Positions 7,763 through 15,694 of a stretch of 51,260 nt of DNA are shown piece by piece. The notes under the pieces are model-generated. The model saw only the letters and a program-made list of their open reading frames with translations. It was not told the origin of the DNA and did no database searches. Source of the stretch: CAYFUG01 sp964346295 (lineage in GTDB: Bacteria > Patescibacteriota > Minisyncoccia > Moranbacterales > DUUL01); NCBI GenBank assembly GCA_964346295.1, contig CAYFUG010000007.1, forward strand, positions 1 to 51,260, given 5' to 3'. Both the position numbers and the translations under genes were made by a program. Numbering within the stretch: position 1 is the first letter of the stretch; every line of letters begins with the position of its first letter.

Positions 7763-8800
7763 CTATGCTTCTTCTCTCAATTTTTCTATCACTCGTAATT
7801 TAGCACTTCTAGAACGGGGATTATCTTTCAATTCTTCTTTATTAGGAGTAATTGGTTTTTTAGTTATTAACTTACCCTCCGGATCCCTACCACAAATACA
7901 AACGGGGAATTCTTTAGGGCACTCACAACCTTGAGCCCAATTTCGAAAACACTTCTTTACCAAGCTATCCTCCAAAGAATGAAAACTGACTACTGCTAAT
8001 CGACCCCCGGAATCCAAAACTTTCCAACTAGAATCCAAAAAAATCTCTAAATTAGTCAATTCTCTGTTCACTACCATTCGGAGAGCCTGAAACACCTTGG
8101 TGGCGGGATGGATTTTTTGGCTTCTCTTAGGAGAAACCACCTGAGCGATGAGGGTTGACAACTCTCGAGCTGACTGAATAAACTCTGCTTGTCTTTTTTT
8201 GACAATTGCTCGAGCGATTCGAGAAGCTTCTTTTTCCTCCCCCAGAAAAAGAAAAATTTCTTTTAGCTCTTTTTCTTGCCAAAAATTGACAATTTCGTAA
8301 GCTGTCAACCTCATCCCGAACTCGGCTTTGGTAACTTTTTCGTCTTGGTTTTGGTTATCAAAAACTTTCCTGGTTTTTACTTGATCCTCTGAAGTCATTC
8401 CTCTCGACTCCAAACGCATGTCTAATCTTTCAGAATCAAAACTTAGTCCATAAGTCGGATCTTTCACTTGCTCAATCCTCCAGCCCAGATCTGCTAAAAC
8501 TCCGTCTACCTTTTTTATCCCCCTCTCTATTAACTCCTTCTCTATCTCTATAAAATTGGCTTTTATCCAAGTGACCGGAGACAAGTCCTTTTCTCCGGAA
8601 ACTCGAAAATACTCTTGCGCTTGCCTGATAGCTGCTTCGTCTAAGTCAAAGGCAATCAATTGTCCCCCCGGGCCTATTCTTCTGGCAATTTCCAAAGAGT
8701 GACCTCCCCCTCCCAAAGTTGCGTCCACTACCACTCCTCCTCTCGACTGAAGATTTAAAGCTTCTACACTTTCTTTTAGTAAAACTGGAACATGCTTCAT
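7763..8800 (-). CDS. rsmH: 16S rRNA m4C1402 methyltransferase RsmH
   Basis: 345 residues from the ATG at 8800. SAM-dependent enzyme that N4-methylates C1402 of 16S rRNA. The family N-terminus KHVPVLLKESVEAL is followed by the SAM loop DATLGGGGHS and the acidic FDLDEAAI. Further on are DGVLADLG, GLSFDSERLDMR and the C-terminal SFHSLEDSLVK segment, then CPKEFPVCICGRDP and the family-typical NPRSRSAKLRV end. An upstream TTG would add five residues. The ATG is preferred because KHVPVL is the usual N-terminus and GGAGAG lies seven bases before it, one of the few convincing ribosome binding sites in this window. Second gene of the dcw cluster. Confidence 0.95.
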   Translation of the reverse strand: MKHVPVLLKESVEALNLQSRGGVVVDATLGGGGHSLEIARRIGPGGQLIAFDLDEAAIRQAQEYFRVSGEKDLSPVTWIKANFIEIEKELIERGIKKVDGVLADLGWRIEQVKDPTYGLSFDSERLDMRLESRGMTSEDQVKTRKVFDNQNQDEKVTKAEFGMRLTAYEIVNFWQEKELKEIFLFLGEEKEASRIARAIVKKRQAEFIQSARELSTLIAQVVSPKRSQKIHPATKVFQALRMVVNRELTNLEIFLDSSWKVLDSGGRLAVVSFHSLEDSLVKKCFRNWAQGCECPKEFPVCICGRDPEGKLITKKPITPNKEELKDNPRSRSAKLRVIEKLREEA

Positions 8801-8830
8801 AAAATTTCTCTCCAATAACTAACCCATTGA

Positions 8831-9265
8831 CTAATACATTCCTAACTTTCCTAGCTGCTCGGCAATCTCATCCTGATTCTTCTCGGCCTGCTTCTTGTAG
8901 CGCTCCCATTCATTCTCGTCCCAAATTTCCAATCGGTTAAAGAGTCCCGCGATCACCGCCTTTTTGTTTAATTTAGCGTAACCCTTCAGATAATCGGGTA
9001 CCAGCACTCTTCCCTGAGAATCCAGCTGAGCCTCGAAAGCTCCCGCTAACATTAAACGCACAAAACTTCGGGTTCCTCGCTCTCCTACCGGCATATTTCC
9101 CAATTTCTCAGCAATTTCCTCCCATTCACCCTTAGGATAAACAAATAAGCAACTGTCCAAGCCTCGAGTGATCACTGCTCCCTTTTTAAACTTCGCCCTA
9201 AACTTAGCCGGAAGAGCGATCCGCTTCTTAGAATCCAGAACATGCTGATACTCTCCAATAAACAT
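8831..9265 (-). CDS. mraZ: transcriptional regulator MraZ
   Basis: 144 residues with two SpoVT/AbrB-like halves. The first begins FIGEYQHVLDSKKRIALPAKFR and the second contains EAQLDSQGRVLVPDYLKGYA. MraZ binds short direct repeats before its own gene and autoregulates the division cluster. It is the first gene of the dcw cluster, 30 bases ahead of rsmH. Matching AGTGG repeats overlap the promoter upstream (9506-9540), which supports self-regulation. The coding start is preceded by a leader of roughly 250 bases containing a strong hairpin. Length is normal for the family. Confidence 0.95.
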   Translation of the reverse strand: MFIGEYQHVLDSKKRIALPAKFRAKFKKGAVITRGLDSCLFVYPKGEWEEIAEKLGNMPVGERGTRSFVRLMLAGAFEAQLDSQGRVLVPDYLKGYAKLNKKAVIAGLFNRLEIWDENEWERYKKQAEKNQDEIAEQLGKLGMY

Positions 9266-9454
9266 TCCCTACTTTGAACAAGAATTAACTTCGAAGTTTT
9301 GATTTTTAGGCAAATCACTCCCCGAGCTGTTTTGTCTAGTTATCAAAAACTCGAATTCACTCTCTTTTTTACTTCTTTTGAAAAATTTAGTTTTTGTTTT
9401 CTTTTTGTTTTTGATTTTTCACCTTTTTCTTGATTTTCTTTCTTTAAGATCTAG

Positions 9455-9493
9455 CGGGAGCTCTCCTTACTACCGAAAAAAGGAAAGCTCCCG
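9455..9493 (-). other. leader hairpin in the mraZ mRNA
   Basis: Two 14-base arms (9455-9468 and 9480-9493, CGGGAGCT core) pair with a single G-U, around an 11-base loop. It begins about 28 bases after the predicted start point. No U-run follows in the mraZ direction, so it is not a canonical terminator; an mRNA-stabilising or regulatory stem is more likely. Confidence 0.6.
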
Positions 9494-9505
9494 TTTGCGA
9501 TTTCC

Positions 9506-9540
9506 CCACTTTCTACCACTTAGTGACATTATAATCCACT
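9506..9540 (-). promoter_or_regulatory. MraZ operator (AGTGG direct repeats)
   Basis: On the minus strand AGTGG occurs three times, at 9540-9536, 9520-9516 and 9510-9506, spaced 20 and 10 bases, that is on one helix face. One copy lies between the -35 and -10 boxes and two lie at or just after the start point. Known MraZ operators are tandem G-rich pentamer-type repeats at 10-base spacing before mraZ, so placement, spacing and sequence type agree. Confidence 0.75.
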
Positions 9541-9557
9541 AATCCCCTTTCGGTCAA
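9528..9557 (-). promoter_or_regulatory. sigma-70 type promoter of the dcw cluster
   Basis: Minus strand: -35 TTGACC (9557-9552), an 18-base spacer, and -10 TATAAT (9533-9528). The predicted start is near 9521. It is embedded in the AGTGG repeats of the MraZ operator. Confidence 0.8.
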
Positions 9558-9583
9558 TGTAAGGCCTGTTCTAAGGCCAAAAC

Positions 9584-9609
9584 AAAAATGGCTCTGCAGA
9601 GCCATTTTT
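9584..9609. terminator. bidirectional terminator hairpin
   Basis: Perfect 26-base palindrome with AAAAATGGCTCTG as the first half and its exact complement as the second, so each strand gives a GC stem followed by a run of five T. It lies downstream of the minus-strand lipoprotein gene and just upstream of the mraZ promoter, insulating the two. Confidence 0.8.
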
Positions 9610-9644
9610 AGTAAAGTGTCACTATTTTGTTATTCACAACTTTT

Positions 9645-9704
9645 CCCCAGAGGCTTTATTTTAAGCCTCAATTTGTCTCCTAAGTGCTTTTGAAGCCTCT
9701 GGGG
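9645..9704. repeat. inverted repeat CCCCAGAGGCTT/AAGCCTCTGGGG
   Basis: Exact 12-base arms at 9645-9656 and 9693-9704, with a nested AGGCTT...AAGCCT pair inside (9651-9668). It lies between the terminator at 9584 and the lipoprotein gene stop. It may add to termination for that gene. Confidence 0.6.
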
Positions 9705-9750
9705 TGGTGGACGGTGGGGAGAAAATGGAGATGAAGAGGGAGCGCAAAAA

Positions 9751-10887
9751 TTATTTTTTTATAGAAAAAGATTTTACTAACTGATCCCACTCTTCTACTT
9801 TTTTTTGATTAGCTTTGTCTCCCTTTATTTCGTCTAGATGCTTTTTAGATTTAATTCTCCCAATTTCTTCTTGGCCTAGAGTTGGAGACTCCGCAATATC
9901 ATAAGAATCCCCCGTTAAATATCCTTCAAAAACAACATCTTCCCCGTTGATGTTTTTTATATATATCTTCTTCCATTTCAATAAGAAACCTCCACCAGTA
10001 GAAAATTGCCTATAGTTTTCACCAAACTCATATTGAGCTAAACAATCTTCTCCATTTGTTTCACAATAAAAATAAGGCTTCGAGGGAAGGAGGGAGCTGC
10101 TACATTCATACAAAATCTTCCTTTCCTCTCGATTTTCATTTGGAAGATTAATTGAAATATCTTTGTAAAAATAAACCCCTTTAAAAGCATCTATCATTGG
10201 ATACTTAGAAAGATATTGGGGGTCTCCTTGAAAAGAATAAGTGCTCCCTTGAAAGGAGATAAAGATTTTTCCGTTATCAAATGAACCTATTTTTTCACCA
10301 TAATAATAAATTTCATCTCCCACAACTACTGTTCCGGGTTTATTGGTCTCTTGGCAAATTTCGGATTCAGCGAGAAAGCGAAAGGAAGATAGGATGCCTT
10401 CCAGCACCTCTTCGTTCTCCGTGGTGATATCATTCATTCCCAGGCGAAAAAATACTCCATCTTTTTCAAAAACAACCACTCTGTCACCATCCTTAAAGAT
10501 ATAAGAAGTGGCCTTTCTTCCCAGAAAATCAATCCCTTCCTTTTCTTTTACTTCAGGGTTATTTGTTGGCAAGTCTTTATTGTCAGTGAATATTCGAAAG
10601 TAAGATCTTCTTTCGGGTTCTCTGTTCTTAGGGAGGGCAGCGAATTGATAACCCGTTCCGTTAGCAGGAGAATTTCCATGTATATCATTCATCCAATCTT
10701 GAGGATATTGGATTTCAAAACGAAATCTCTCATTGCAGTATCTTTGCCAATTTTGCCCCGGAAAGTCTTCTTGAGACTCAAAGAGTAAAGTATCATTTTT
10801 TTCTGTATCTGCATTTTGAACCTGTTTATGATTGCAACCTGAAAAGGCAATAACAAGAGCACAAGCTATCAAAGATACTTTTTTCAT
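9751..10887 (-). CDS. predicted lipoprotein with PsbP-like domain
   Basis: 378 residues from the ATG at 10887. That start is chosen because it puts a perfect lipoprotein signal (MKKVSLIACALVIAFSGC) at the N-terminus; the open frame extends 18 codons further upstream without purpose. The mature protein would be anchored through Cys18. Residues about 45-165 contain NERFRFEIQYPQDW and later FFRLGMND, the pattern of PsbP-like extracellular domains. The C-terminal half (about 185-378) has paired Cys residues and repeated Tyr/Phe-rich strands, with no family recognised. No convincing ribosome binding site. It is probably an outer-face lipoprotein of unknown role. The start lies only about 26 bases from the stop of the broken restriction-modification gene on the same strand. 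Confidence 0.72.
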   Translation of the reverse strand: MKKVSLIACALVIAFSGCNHKQVQNADTEKNDTLLFESQEDFPGQNWQRYCNERFRFEIQYPQDWMNDIHGNSPANGTGYQFAALPKNREPERRSYFRIFTDNKDLPTNNPEVKEKEGIDFLGRKATSYIFKDGDRVVVFEKDGVFFRLGMNDITTENEEVLEGILSSFRFLAESEICQETNKPGTVVVGDEIYYYGEKIGSFDNGKIFISFQGSTYSFQGDPQYLSKYPMIDAFKGVYFYKDISINLPNENREERKILYECSSSLLPSKPYFYCETNGEDCLAQYEFGENYRQFSTGGGFLLKWKKIYIKNINGEDVVFEGYLTGDSYDIAESPTLGQEEIGRIKSKKHLDEIKGDKANQKKVEEWDQLVKSFSIKK

Positions 10888-10913
10888 AAGAACACAGATG
10901 AAATTATTATTAA

Positions 10914-11180
10914 TCAAAAAATTATCACTCGCACAAGCCACTCTTGTTTAAGGCGCAACGCCAAATCAACACGCCCTTTTGAGACGGTTTCTTCCGTTGT
11001 TACTTCACCTGGATTTTCAAGACTTCTCATGTTTCAACCAAAAAACTCAAAAAGAGGCTCGATAAACTCGTTTCGGGCCTGAGCTTCGTTGTATGATTTT
11101 ACTTTTCGGGTATCAACAAGATGTTGGTATTTTTCAACCAATTTTGTTACTCGTTGCTTTGCTACTTGTTTTGTTGTCAT
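10914..11180 (-). pseudogene. broken N-terminus of a restriction-modification protein
   Basis: From an ATG at 11180 the minus strand reads MTTKQVAKQRVTKLVEKYQH and on through RNEFIEPLFEFFG. It then meets an in-frame TGA (11036-11034) exactly where relatives have Trp (FFGW), and continues NMRSLENPGEV, TTEETVSKGRVDLALRL before a final TGA at 10914. This is the usual N-terminal helical segment of type IIG / N6-adenine methylase-type restriction enzymes and of type I HsdR-like N-domains. The catalytic parts are gone: the gene breaks off about 80 codons in, next to the lipoprotein start. Remaining sequence is well conserved, so the loss looks recent. The exact restriction type cannot be told from this piece. 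Confidence 0.65.
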
Positions 11181-11229
11181 AATTACCTTCCCATTAAACA
11201 GAGCTTACTACCTTTGCCTTCCCTTTATA

Positions 11230-11271
11230 AACAAACTGTTTTCGGAGCAATAGCGAAGGAAACAATTTGTT
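11230..11271. repeat. partial copy of the left-end hairpin module
   Basis: Imperfect palindrome AACAAACTGTTTTC (11230-11243) with GGAAACAATTTGTT (11258-11271). The centre, CGGAGCAATAGCGAAGG, resembles the first hairpin of repeat copies A and B. The attC-like core is absent. It lies in the non-coding gap 11181-11399, beside the broken restriction gene. Confidence 0.45.
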
Positions 11272-11399
11272 AAGTAATCCGAAGGGCAAGAAGTTGCTTT
11301 CCTCAGACTTTATTTGTTTGTAGTTTCGTCGTAATTCACCAGTTGTTCTTTTCCTCGCTACACCTCGAAAAGCAAGCCCGCAGAGTTTCAAGAAAAAAA

Positions 11400-11699
11400 T
11401 TAGACATTAAACCTCTTTTTTACTTTTTCTAGTTTCGTATTAATGGCAGATTCCACATCAACATCATAATTAGAGGCCAGCTGCAACAATAAAATAATAC
11501 AATCACAAAAGCCAGATTCTAAAAGTTCTCGGTTAACTTTTTCACGACCAATCTTTTTATTGTACATCTGAGCAGAGAGTTCGCCCAGCTCTTCCAATAA
11601 ATGGACAAGTGTTGTATCAGCGTCATGCTGGCCGGCGAATTTAGAATCAATCTTGGCTATTAAATCTTTGACACCTTTTTGAAGCTCCTTTATTTGCAT
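11400..11699 (-). CDS. MazG-like nucleotide pyrophosphohydrolase
   Basis: 99 residues, all helical. It carries the EELGELSAQ motif of the all-alpha NTP pyrophosphatase (MazG/dUTPase-like) superfamily at about residues 36-44. A second acidic segment, ELLESGFCDCIILLLQLA, holds the conserved E and D that bind Mg. Such proteins hydrolyse (d)NTPs to monophosphates and clean up aberrant nucleotides. The short single-domain form is typical of MazG-like house-cleaning proteins. The start ATG is 31 bases downstream of the HtrA gene's stop, so the two may be co-transcribed. Substrate is unknown. Confidence 0.78.
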   Translation of the reverse strand: MQIKELQKGVKDLIAKIDSKFAGQHDADTTLVHLLEELGELSAQMYNKKIGREKVNRELLESGFCDCIILLLQLASNYDVDVESAINTKLEKVKKRFNV

Positions 11700-11730
11700 A
11701 TTTTTTAAAAATTAGTTGAATATCGCTAAA

Positions 11731-13113
11731 TCACTCCCCTTCCTCCTCATTTCTCTCGCTACTCTCCACTCCTTCCAAAGTAACCTTGACAGTTTCCTTT
11801 TCTCCATCTCGCCAAATCTTTAACTCTACTTCCTCTCCCACGCTCTTACGCTTAATAAGACCTCCTAGGTCATTCTCTTTGTTCACCTGGGCTCCGTCTA
11901 CTTCTAAAATAATATCATCTTGCTGAATGCCGGCTTCATCCGCTGGACTCCCTGGCACCACGGCCACCTGGCCTCTTCCGGGACCTCGAGCTACAATTGC
12001 CCCGTGATCAAAATCTAAGTCTAAATCTTCTTGGAGTATTTCATTGTTAGGCACATAGCGAACCCCCAATTGAGGTCGAATAATTTTTCCAGTCTCCCGA
12101 ACGCTTTCATAAACTAGCTTGGCTTCGTTAATCGGAATCGCAAAACCAATATTTTCCGCTCCAAAGGCCATTGCCACATTTACCCCTACCGCTTGACCGG
12201 TCAGATTAACGATGGGTCCTCCGCTATTACCTGGATTAATCGCCGCGTCAGTTTGAATTACTTTGTCCAGAAACCCTCGCTGCTGAGAAAATCCTCCCAC
12301 ACTCAAATTACGCTTTAGTCCCGAAATGACTCCCTTGGAAACAGTATTTTGAAATTCTCCCAAAGAATTACCAATCGCAACTACAGATTGACCTAATTGT
12401 AAACCATCGGAATTTCCCATCTCGATAGTAGGCATCCCTTCTTTATCAACTTTTAAAACCGCTAGATCCATAAAAGAATCCCGTGCCAACACCTCAGCCT
12501 CAATTCTTTCTCCTTCGGTGGTAATCACTGTATAATCAGCCTCCTGGTCATCTACCACATGACGATTAGTTATTATATAGCCATCCGCTCCTACAATAAA
12601 TCCTGTTCCTCCTCCAATTTCCCTTTTCTCAGTCTCTGGATCATCCTGAGGGCCCGGAAAGGAATGGAAGCCAAAAGGATCAAAAAAGGGGTCGTTAGAA
12701 AATGGATCTAAACGAGGAATGTCCTTGGTAACCACGATACTCACCACAGCTGGAGAGGCCTTCCCCACCGCTTCTATGGTCGCTGATTCTTCTTCTATCA
12801 AACCCAAAGTGGCCACTCCCGCAGACCTTCCATTGGAACCCCTCTCTCCGAAATCAGTTTTAGTAATTCCTAGTCGGCCCTCCAATTCTGTTAATCTTTC
12901 TCGCAATCCTTGATTACTAATTTCACTGGACAAAAATCCAGTGGCAGCTCCTAGCACTGCGCCAATTAAAATCGTTAAAAAGAAAAAGGTTGCACCTCCT
13001 CTTGATTTACGAGTAACTCGTCGAGGGTTGTTGACAGTTCTCAGTCCCGAAGGATTTTCTGGAGGAGTACCAGCTTTATGAGAAGTGGTTTTTGGTTTCC
13101 TTTTTTTAAACAT
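11731..13113 (-). CDS. HtrA/DegP-type S1C serine protease with PDZ domain
   Basis: 460 residues. A basic cytoplasmic N-terminus (1-40) leads to one membrane helix (about 43-62), an acidic/coiled linker, then a trypsin-like domain. The catalytic triad is visible: His185 in ITNRHVV, Asp216 in DLAVLKV and Ser297 in GNSGGP. A PDZ domain follows (about 345-445; PGSPADEAGIQQDDIILEVDG), then an acidic tail. It is a membrane-anchored envelope quality-control protease facing outward. Its own strong promoter lies upstream (13169-13197). Length and order match the DegS/HtrA single-PDZ group. The ATG is the first in frame after that promoter, and no ribosome binding site is evident. Confidence 0.93.
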   Translation of the reverse strand: MFKKRKPKTTSHKAGTPPENPSGLRTVNNPRRVTRKSRGGATFFFLTILIGAVLGAATGFLSSEISNQGLRERLTELEGRLGITKTDFGERGSNGRSAGVATLGLIEEESATIEAVGKASPAVVSIVVTKDIPRLDPFSNDPFFDPFGFHSFPGPQDDPETEKREIGGGTGFIVGADGYIITNRHVVDDQEADYTVITTEGERIEAEVLARDSFMDLAVLKVDKEGMPTIEMGNSDGLQLGQSVVAIGNSLGEFQNTVSKGVISGLKRNLSVGGFSQQRGFLDKVIQTDAAINPGNSGGPIVNLTGQAVGVNVAMAFGAENIGFAIPINEAKLVYESVRETGKIIRPQLGVRYVPNNEILQEDLDLDFDHGAIVARGPGRGQVAVVPGSPADEAGIQQDDIILEVDGAQVNKENDLGGLIKRKSVGEEVELKIWRDGEKETVKVTLEGVESSERNEEEGE

Positions 13114-13168
13114 AAATTGTCAAGCTAATTATTAATTCAGGCAGTTTTCTACTAGCCTACCTACCACA

Positions 13169-13197
13169 ATTATACCTTAATTCTGGTTTTTATTCAA
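13169..13197 (-). promoter_or_regulatory. sigma-70 type promoter for the HtrA gene
   Basis: Minus strand: -35 TTGAAT (13197-13192), 17-base spacer, -10 TATAAT (13174-13169), about 55 bases before the coding start. The rest of the gap up to pgk (13198-13381) has repeated TCAATGAAAA-like words on the minus strand but no other clear feature. Confidence 0.75.
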
Positions 13198-13381
13198 GGC
13201 TTTATTACCTTAACTAAGAGGCTTCGCTTTCTAGCTCCTCTCCAATATTTCACTCCCGTTGACTTTGTTTTTGGCTTTTTTCATTGACTCTTAATGACTT
13301 TTCATTGAATTTTATTAGATTTTAATTCTAAGCTCCACCCAAGGTTAAACTTCCAAATCAGAGTCCTTCAACTAAATTAAT

Positions 13382-14440
13382 CTATTCCAATGCTTCTAAC
13401 CCTGGTAACTGCTTACCAGCCAAAAAGTCCAACATCGCTCCTCCGCTCATCGAGACATAATCAAATCCTTCAAAGCTACTAAGCTGTTTAACTGCTTCTA
13501 GGGTTTCTCCACCACCAATCACCTTAAAGGCCCCTTGATTAGATTTAATAGCCTCAATTACCTCTCGCGTACCCTGAGCTGCAGCACCCTCCTCAAACTT
13601 ACCTAAAGGACCATTCCAAACAATGGTTTGCGCTTGGGCCAACTCTTCCTTAAAATGCCTTAAAGTTTTGGGGCCAATGTCCAAGCGCTGACTTTCTTGT
13701 CCCGCTGGAGCAAAATCTTCCGGAAGAATAACGTTCGCTGGAAGCTGTAAATTTTGATCCAGGGCTTCATTGGCCACTAATCCCCCTACTAAAACTTTTT
13801 GGTAGTTTTGAGATAGATTTTCAATCACCGGCAACTTGGTTTCAATCTTAGCTCCTCCGATTACTGCCACTGCTGGCTTTTGAGCCCGATCTCTCACCTG
13901 AGTTAAATTACGCACTTCCTCTTCCAGAAGTAACCCCGCACACTTTTCCTGAGTGAACTTTGACACTTGAACTAAAGAAGCATGCGCTCGATGAGAAACT
14001 GACAAGCAATCGTTGACATAAACATCAAACAATTGACCAATTTGCCTTCCCAAATCTTCACTACCGGCTTTTTCTCCCGCCCAAAATCTAATATTCTCTA
14101 GTACCACCATCTTTTTTTCGCTAGTCTCCGAAAGTGCCTTTGCCTTGGCATCCAAATCCTCAAGTGACTCCAAAAGCCCTACTTTCATTCCCATTTTATC
14201 TCCTAAATAACGACAAATCGGGGCATTAGAGAGATCGGCTACAGGCCTTCCTCCTGGTCGGCCAATGTGATTAAGAACTACTACTAATTTTGGACCCAAT
14301 TGCCACAACTCTTCTAGAGTAGGCAGTCCAGCTACCAAGCGGCTATCATCATCCACTTGACCGTCCGTCACCGGCACATCAAAGCCAGTACGCACTACTA
14401 CAGTTTTGTTTTTAAAGTCAAGGTCGCGAAAAGTTTTCAT
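13382..14440 (-). CDS. pgk: phosphoglycerate kinase
   Basis: 352 residues. Glycolytic kinase that transfers phosphate from 1,3-bisphosphoglycerate to ADP. Family landmarks run in order: DDDSRLVAGLPTLEEL, NHIGRPGG, SLSVSHRAHAS-type segment, GGAKIETKLPVIENL, IWNGPLGKFE and IGGGETLEAV. The end is GGAMLDFLAGKQLPGLEAL. It is shorter than the usual 385-415 residues. The normally strict N-terminal substrate motif RVDFNVP is RTGFDVP here, so the Asp and Asn that contact 3-phosphoglycerate in studied enzymes are Gly and Asp. The C-terminal GGGA loop reads SGGA. Identity is clear, but activity deserves testing. It stands alone as a gene between HtrA and the GT4 group. Confidence 0.92.
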   Translation of the reverse strand: MKTFRDLDFKNKTVVVRTGFDVPVTDGQVDDDSRLVAGLPTLEELWQLGPKLVVVLNHIGRPGGRPVADLSNAPICRYLGDKMGMKVGLLESLEDLDAKAKALSETSEKKMVVLENIRFWAGEKAGSEDLGRQIGQLFDVYVNDCLSVSHRAHASLVQVSKFTQEKCAGLLLEEEVRNLTQVRDRAQKPAVAVIGGAKIETKLPVIENLSQNYQKVLVGGLVANEALDQNLQLPANVILPEDFAPAGQESQRLDIGPKTLRHFKEELAQAQTIVWNGPLGKFEEGAAAQGTREVIEAIKSNQGAFKVIGGGETLEAVKQLSSFEGFDYVSMSGGAMLDFLAGKQLPGLEALE

Positions 14441-14485
14441 TTTGGTTTAATTACATTTTAATTAAAAGATTGTATTCTTTTAGTA

Positions 14486-14581
14486 TTATTTAAAGGCTTT
14501 CATTCCATATGAATTATTTTTCTCGAATTCATAAGTCTGCCTTAGTTCAGGAAAATCTAAGATTGCTTTTGCTTTTTTCAT
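14486..14581 (-). CDS. possible 31-residue ORF coupled to the GT4 gene
   Basis: An ATG overlaps the GT4 stop as ATGA and opens a 31-codon frame rich in Lys and Glu (MKKAKAILDFPELRQTYEF and on) ending in TAA at 14486. The overlap suggests translational coupling. The length leaves open a chance ORF or the stub of a lost downstream gene. No family recognised. Confidence 0.3.
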   Translation of the reverse strand: MKKAKAILDFPELRQTYEFEKNNSYGMKAFK

Positions 14582-15693
14582 AGCTTTCCAGCTTTAAACT
14601 GCTCATATTTATCATCAACAAAAGCCTTCGTCCTTCGCTTAAAGCCCTCCCAATCAAATTTTTGGGCACTGGAACGAATAAATTCTGAATCAAAATCAAT
14701 CTGTTGAAATTTTTTAACTGCTCCTATTATAGCCTCCTTAGTTTGATAGTCAAAAAACACTCCCGTTTGACCTTCTATTACATGCTCTGGGATATCCCCC
14801 GCCCGATAAGCAATCAAAGGGCGTCCCGAAGCTAGGGCCTCAATCGCCACAATACCAAAATCTTCTTCCTGAGGAAAGATAAAAGCCTGTGCTCGGGAAT
14901 AAATCTTCCGCAGCTCTTCGTCAGAAACTCGCCCCAGAAAATCTATTGTAGGTCCCGCTAACTTCTTGAGACGCGCTAGTTCCATTCCCCTCCCCACAAT
15001 CCGCAAAGGCAATTGCAATTCATTAAAAGCCTCGATCACCAAATCCATTCGCTTGTACTTCATCATTCTCCCCACCATCAAAAAGTAGCTTCCTAAATCC
15101 TCTTGAGAAGTAACCCAGAATCTATTTACTTCTACTGGAGGATTAAGAACTTGAGAATCTCGTCCATAATATTTCTTCAAACGCCGCGCTACAAACTTAG
15201 AATTAGCCAGAAAACTGTCCACTCCATTAGTTCCGTAATAATCATAAACTCGAATATAATTCATTAAAAGCGGAGTGATTAATTTACGAATGACAGCTGG
15301 AAAGCTAAACTCTTGAATGTAGTACTGACAATCATCCCAAGCATAGCGCATGGGGGTGTGACAATAACAAATATGCAAAGTGTCCGGTCGAGTAATTAAA
15401 TTTTTGGCAAAACTAGAAGAATCAGACAGTACCACATCATATTGATCCAGATCAAACTGCTCAATGGCGCTCATCATTAAAGGCGGAAAAATTCGATGGT
15501 GCCTCTTGGCAAAAGGCACTTTTTGTAAATAAGAAGTCTGGATTAACTTGCCACTAAAGCGATGCTGGACTAATCTGGGATCATACAACAAAGTATAAAT
15601 TGGCGCCTCAGGCCAAACTTCACTAAAAGCCTCCAGAACCCTTTCTGCCCCCCCGTATTGAATCAAGTAATCGTGTACTAAAGCTATTTTCAT
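14578..15693 (-). CDS. family 4 glycosyltransferase (GT-B fold)
   Basis: 371 residues. Retaining GT-B glycosyltransferase that probably moves a sugar from a nucleotide-sugar onto a lipid- or cell-surface acceptor. The N-terminal domain begins KIALVHDYLIQYGGAERVLEAF, the usual GT4 opening. The C-terminal domain has YFLMVGRMMKYKRMDLVIEAF and ends with the EX7E motif EEDFGIVAIE, then GRPLIAYRAGDIPEHVIEGQTGVFF. Only a few bases separate it from a truncated ROK-type fragment upstream, and its stop overlaps a 31-codon ORF. No membrane helix. It fits the nearby polysaccharide-type genes. Donor and acceptor cannot be told. It ends in TGA. Confidence 0.9.
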   Translation of the reverse strand: MKIALVHDYLIQYGGAERVLEAFSEVWPEAPIYTLLYDPRLVQHRFSGKLIQTSYLQKVPFAKRHHRIFPPLMMSAIEQFDLDQYDVVLSDSSSFAKNLITRPDTLHICYCHTPMRYAWDDCQYYIQEFSFPAVIRKLITPLLMNYIRVYDYYGTNGVDSFLANSKFVARRLKKYYGRDSQVLNPPVEVNRFWVTSQEDLGSYFLMVGRMMKYKRMDLVIEAFNELQLPLRIVGRGMELARLKKLAGPTIDFLGRVSDEELRKIYSRAQAFIFPQEEDFGIVAIEALASGRPLIAYRAGDIPEHVIEGQTGVFFDYQTKEAIIGAVKKFQQIDFDSEFIRSSAQKFDWEGFKRRTKAFVDDKYEQFKAGKL

Positions 15694-15694
15694 T

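Noticed and set aside
9630..9638. TTATTCACA, a DnaA-box-like word
   Set aside because: Only one copy, with no dnaA, dnaN or A+T-rich unwinding region nearby; not an origin.
10914..11180. TGA read as an amino acid (recoded genetic code)
   Set aside because: Several good genes (smpB, Pif1, GT4) end in TGA, Trp is TGG elsewhere, and the TGA in this frame is followed by loss of the gene's remainder; a broken gene is simpler.
11194..11391. 65-codon minus-strand ORF
   Set aside because: It overlaps a partial repeat hairpin and has no family-like sequence or ribosome binding site.
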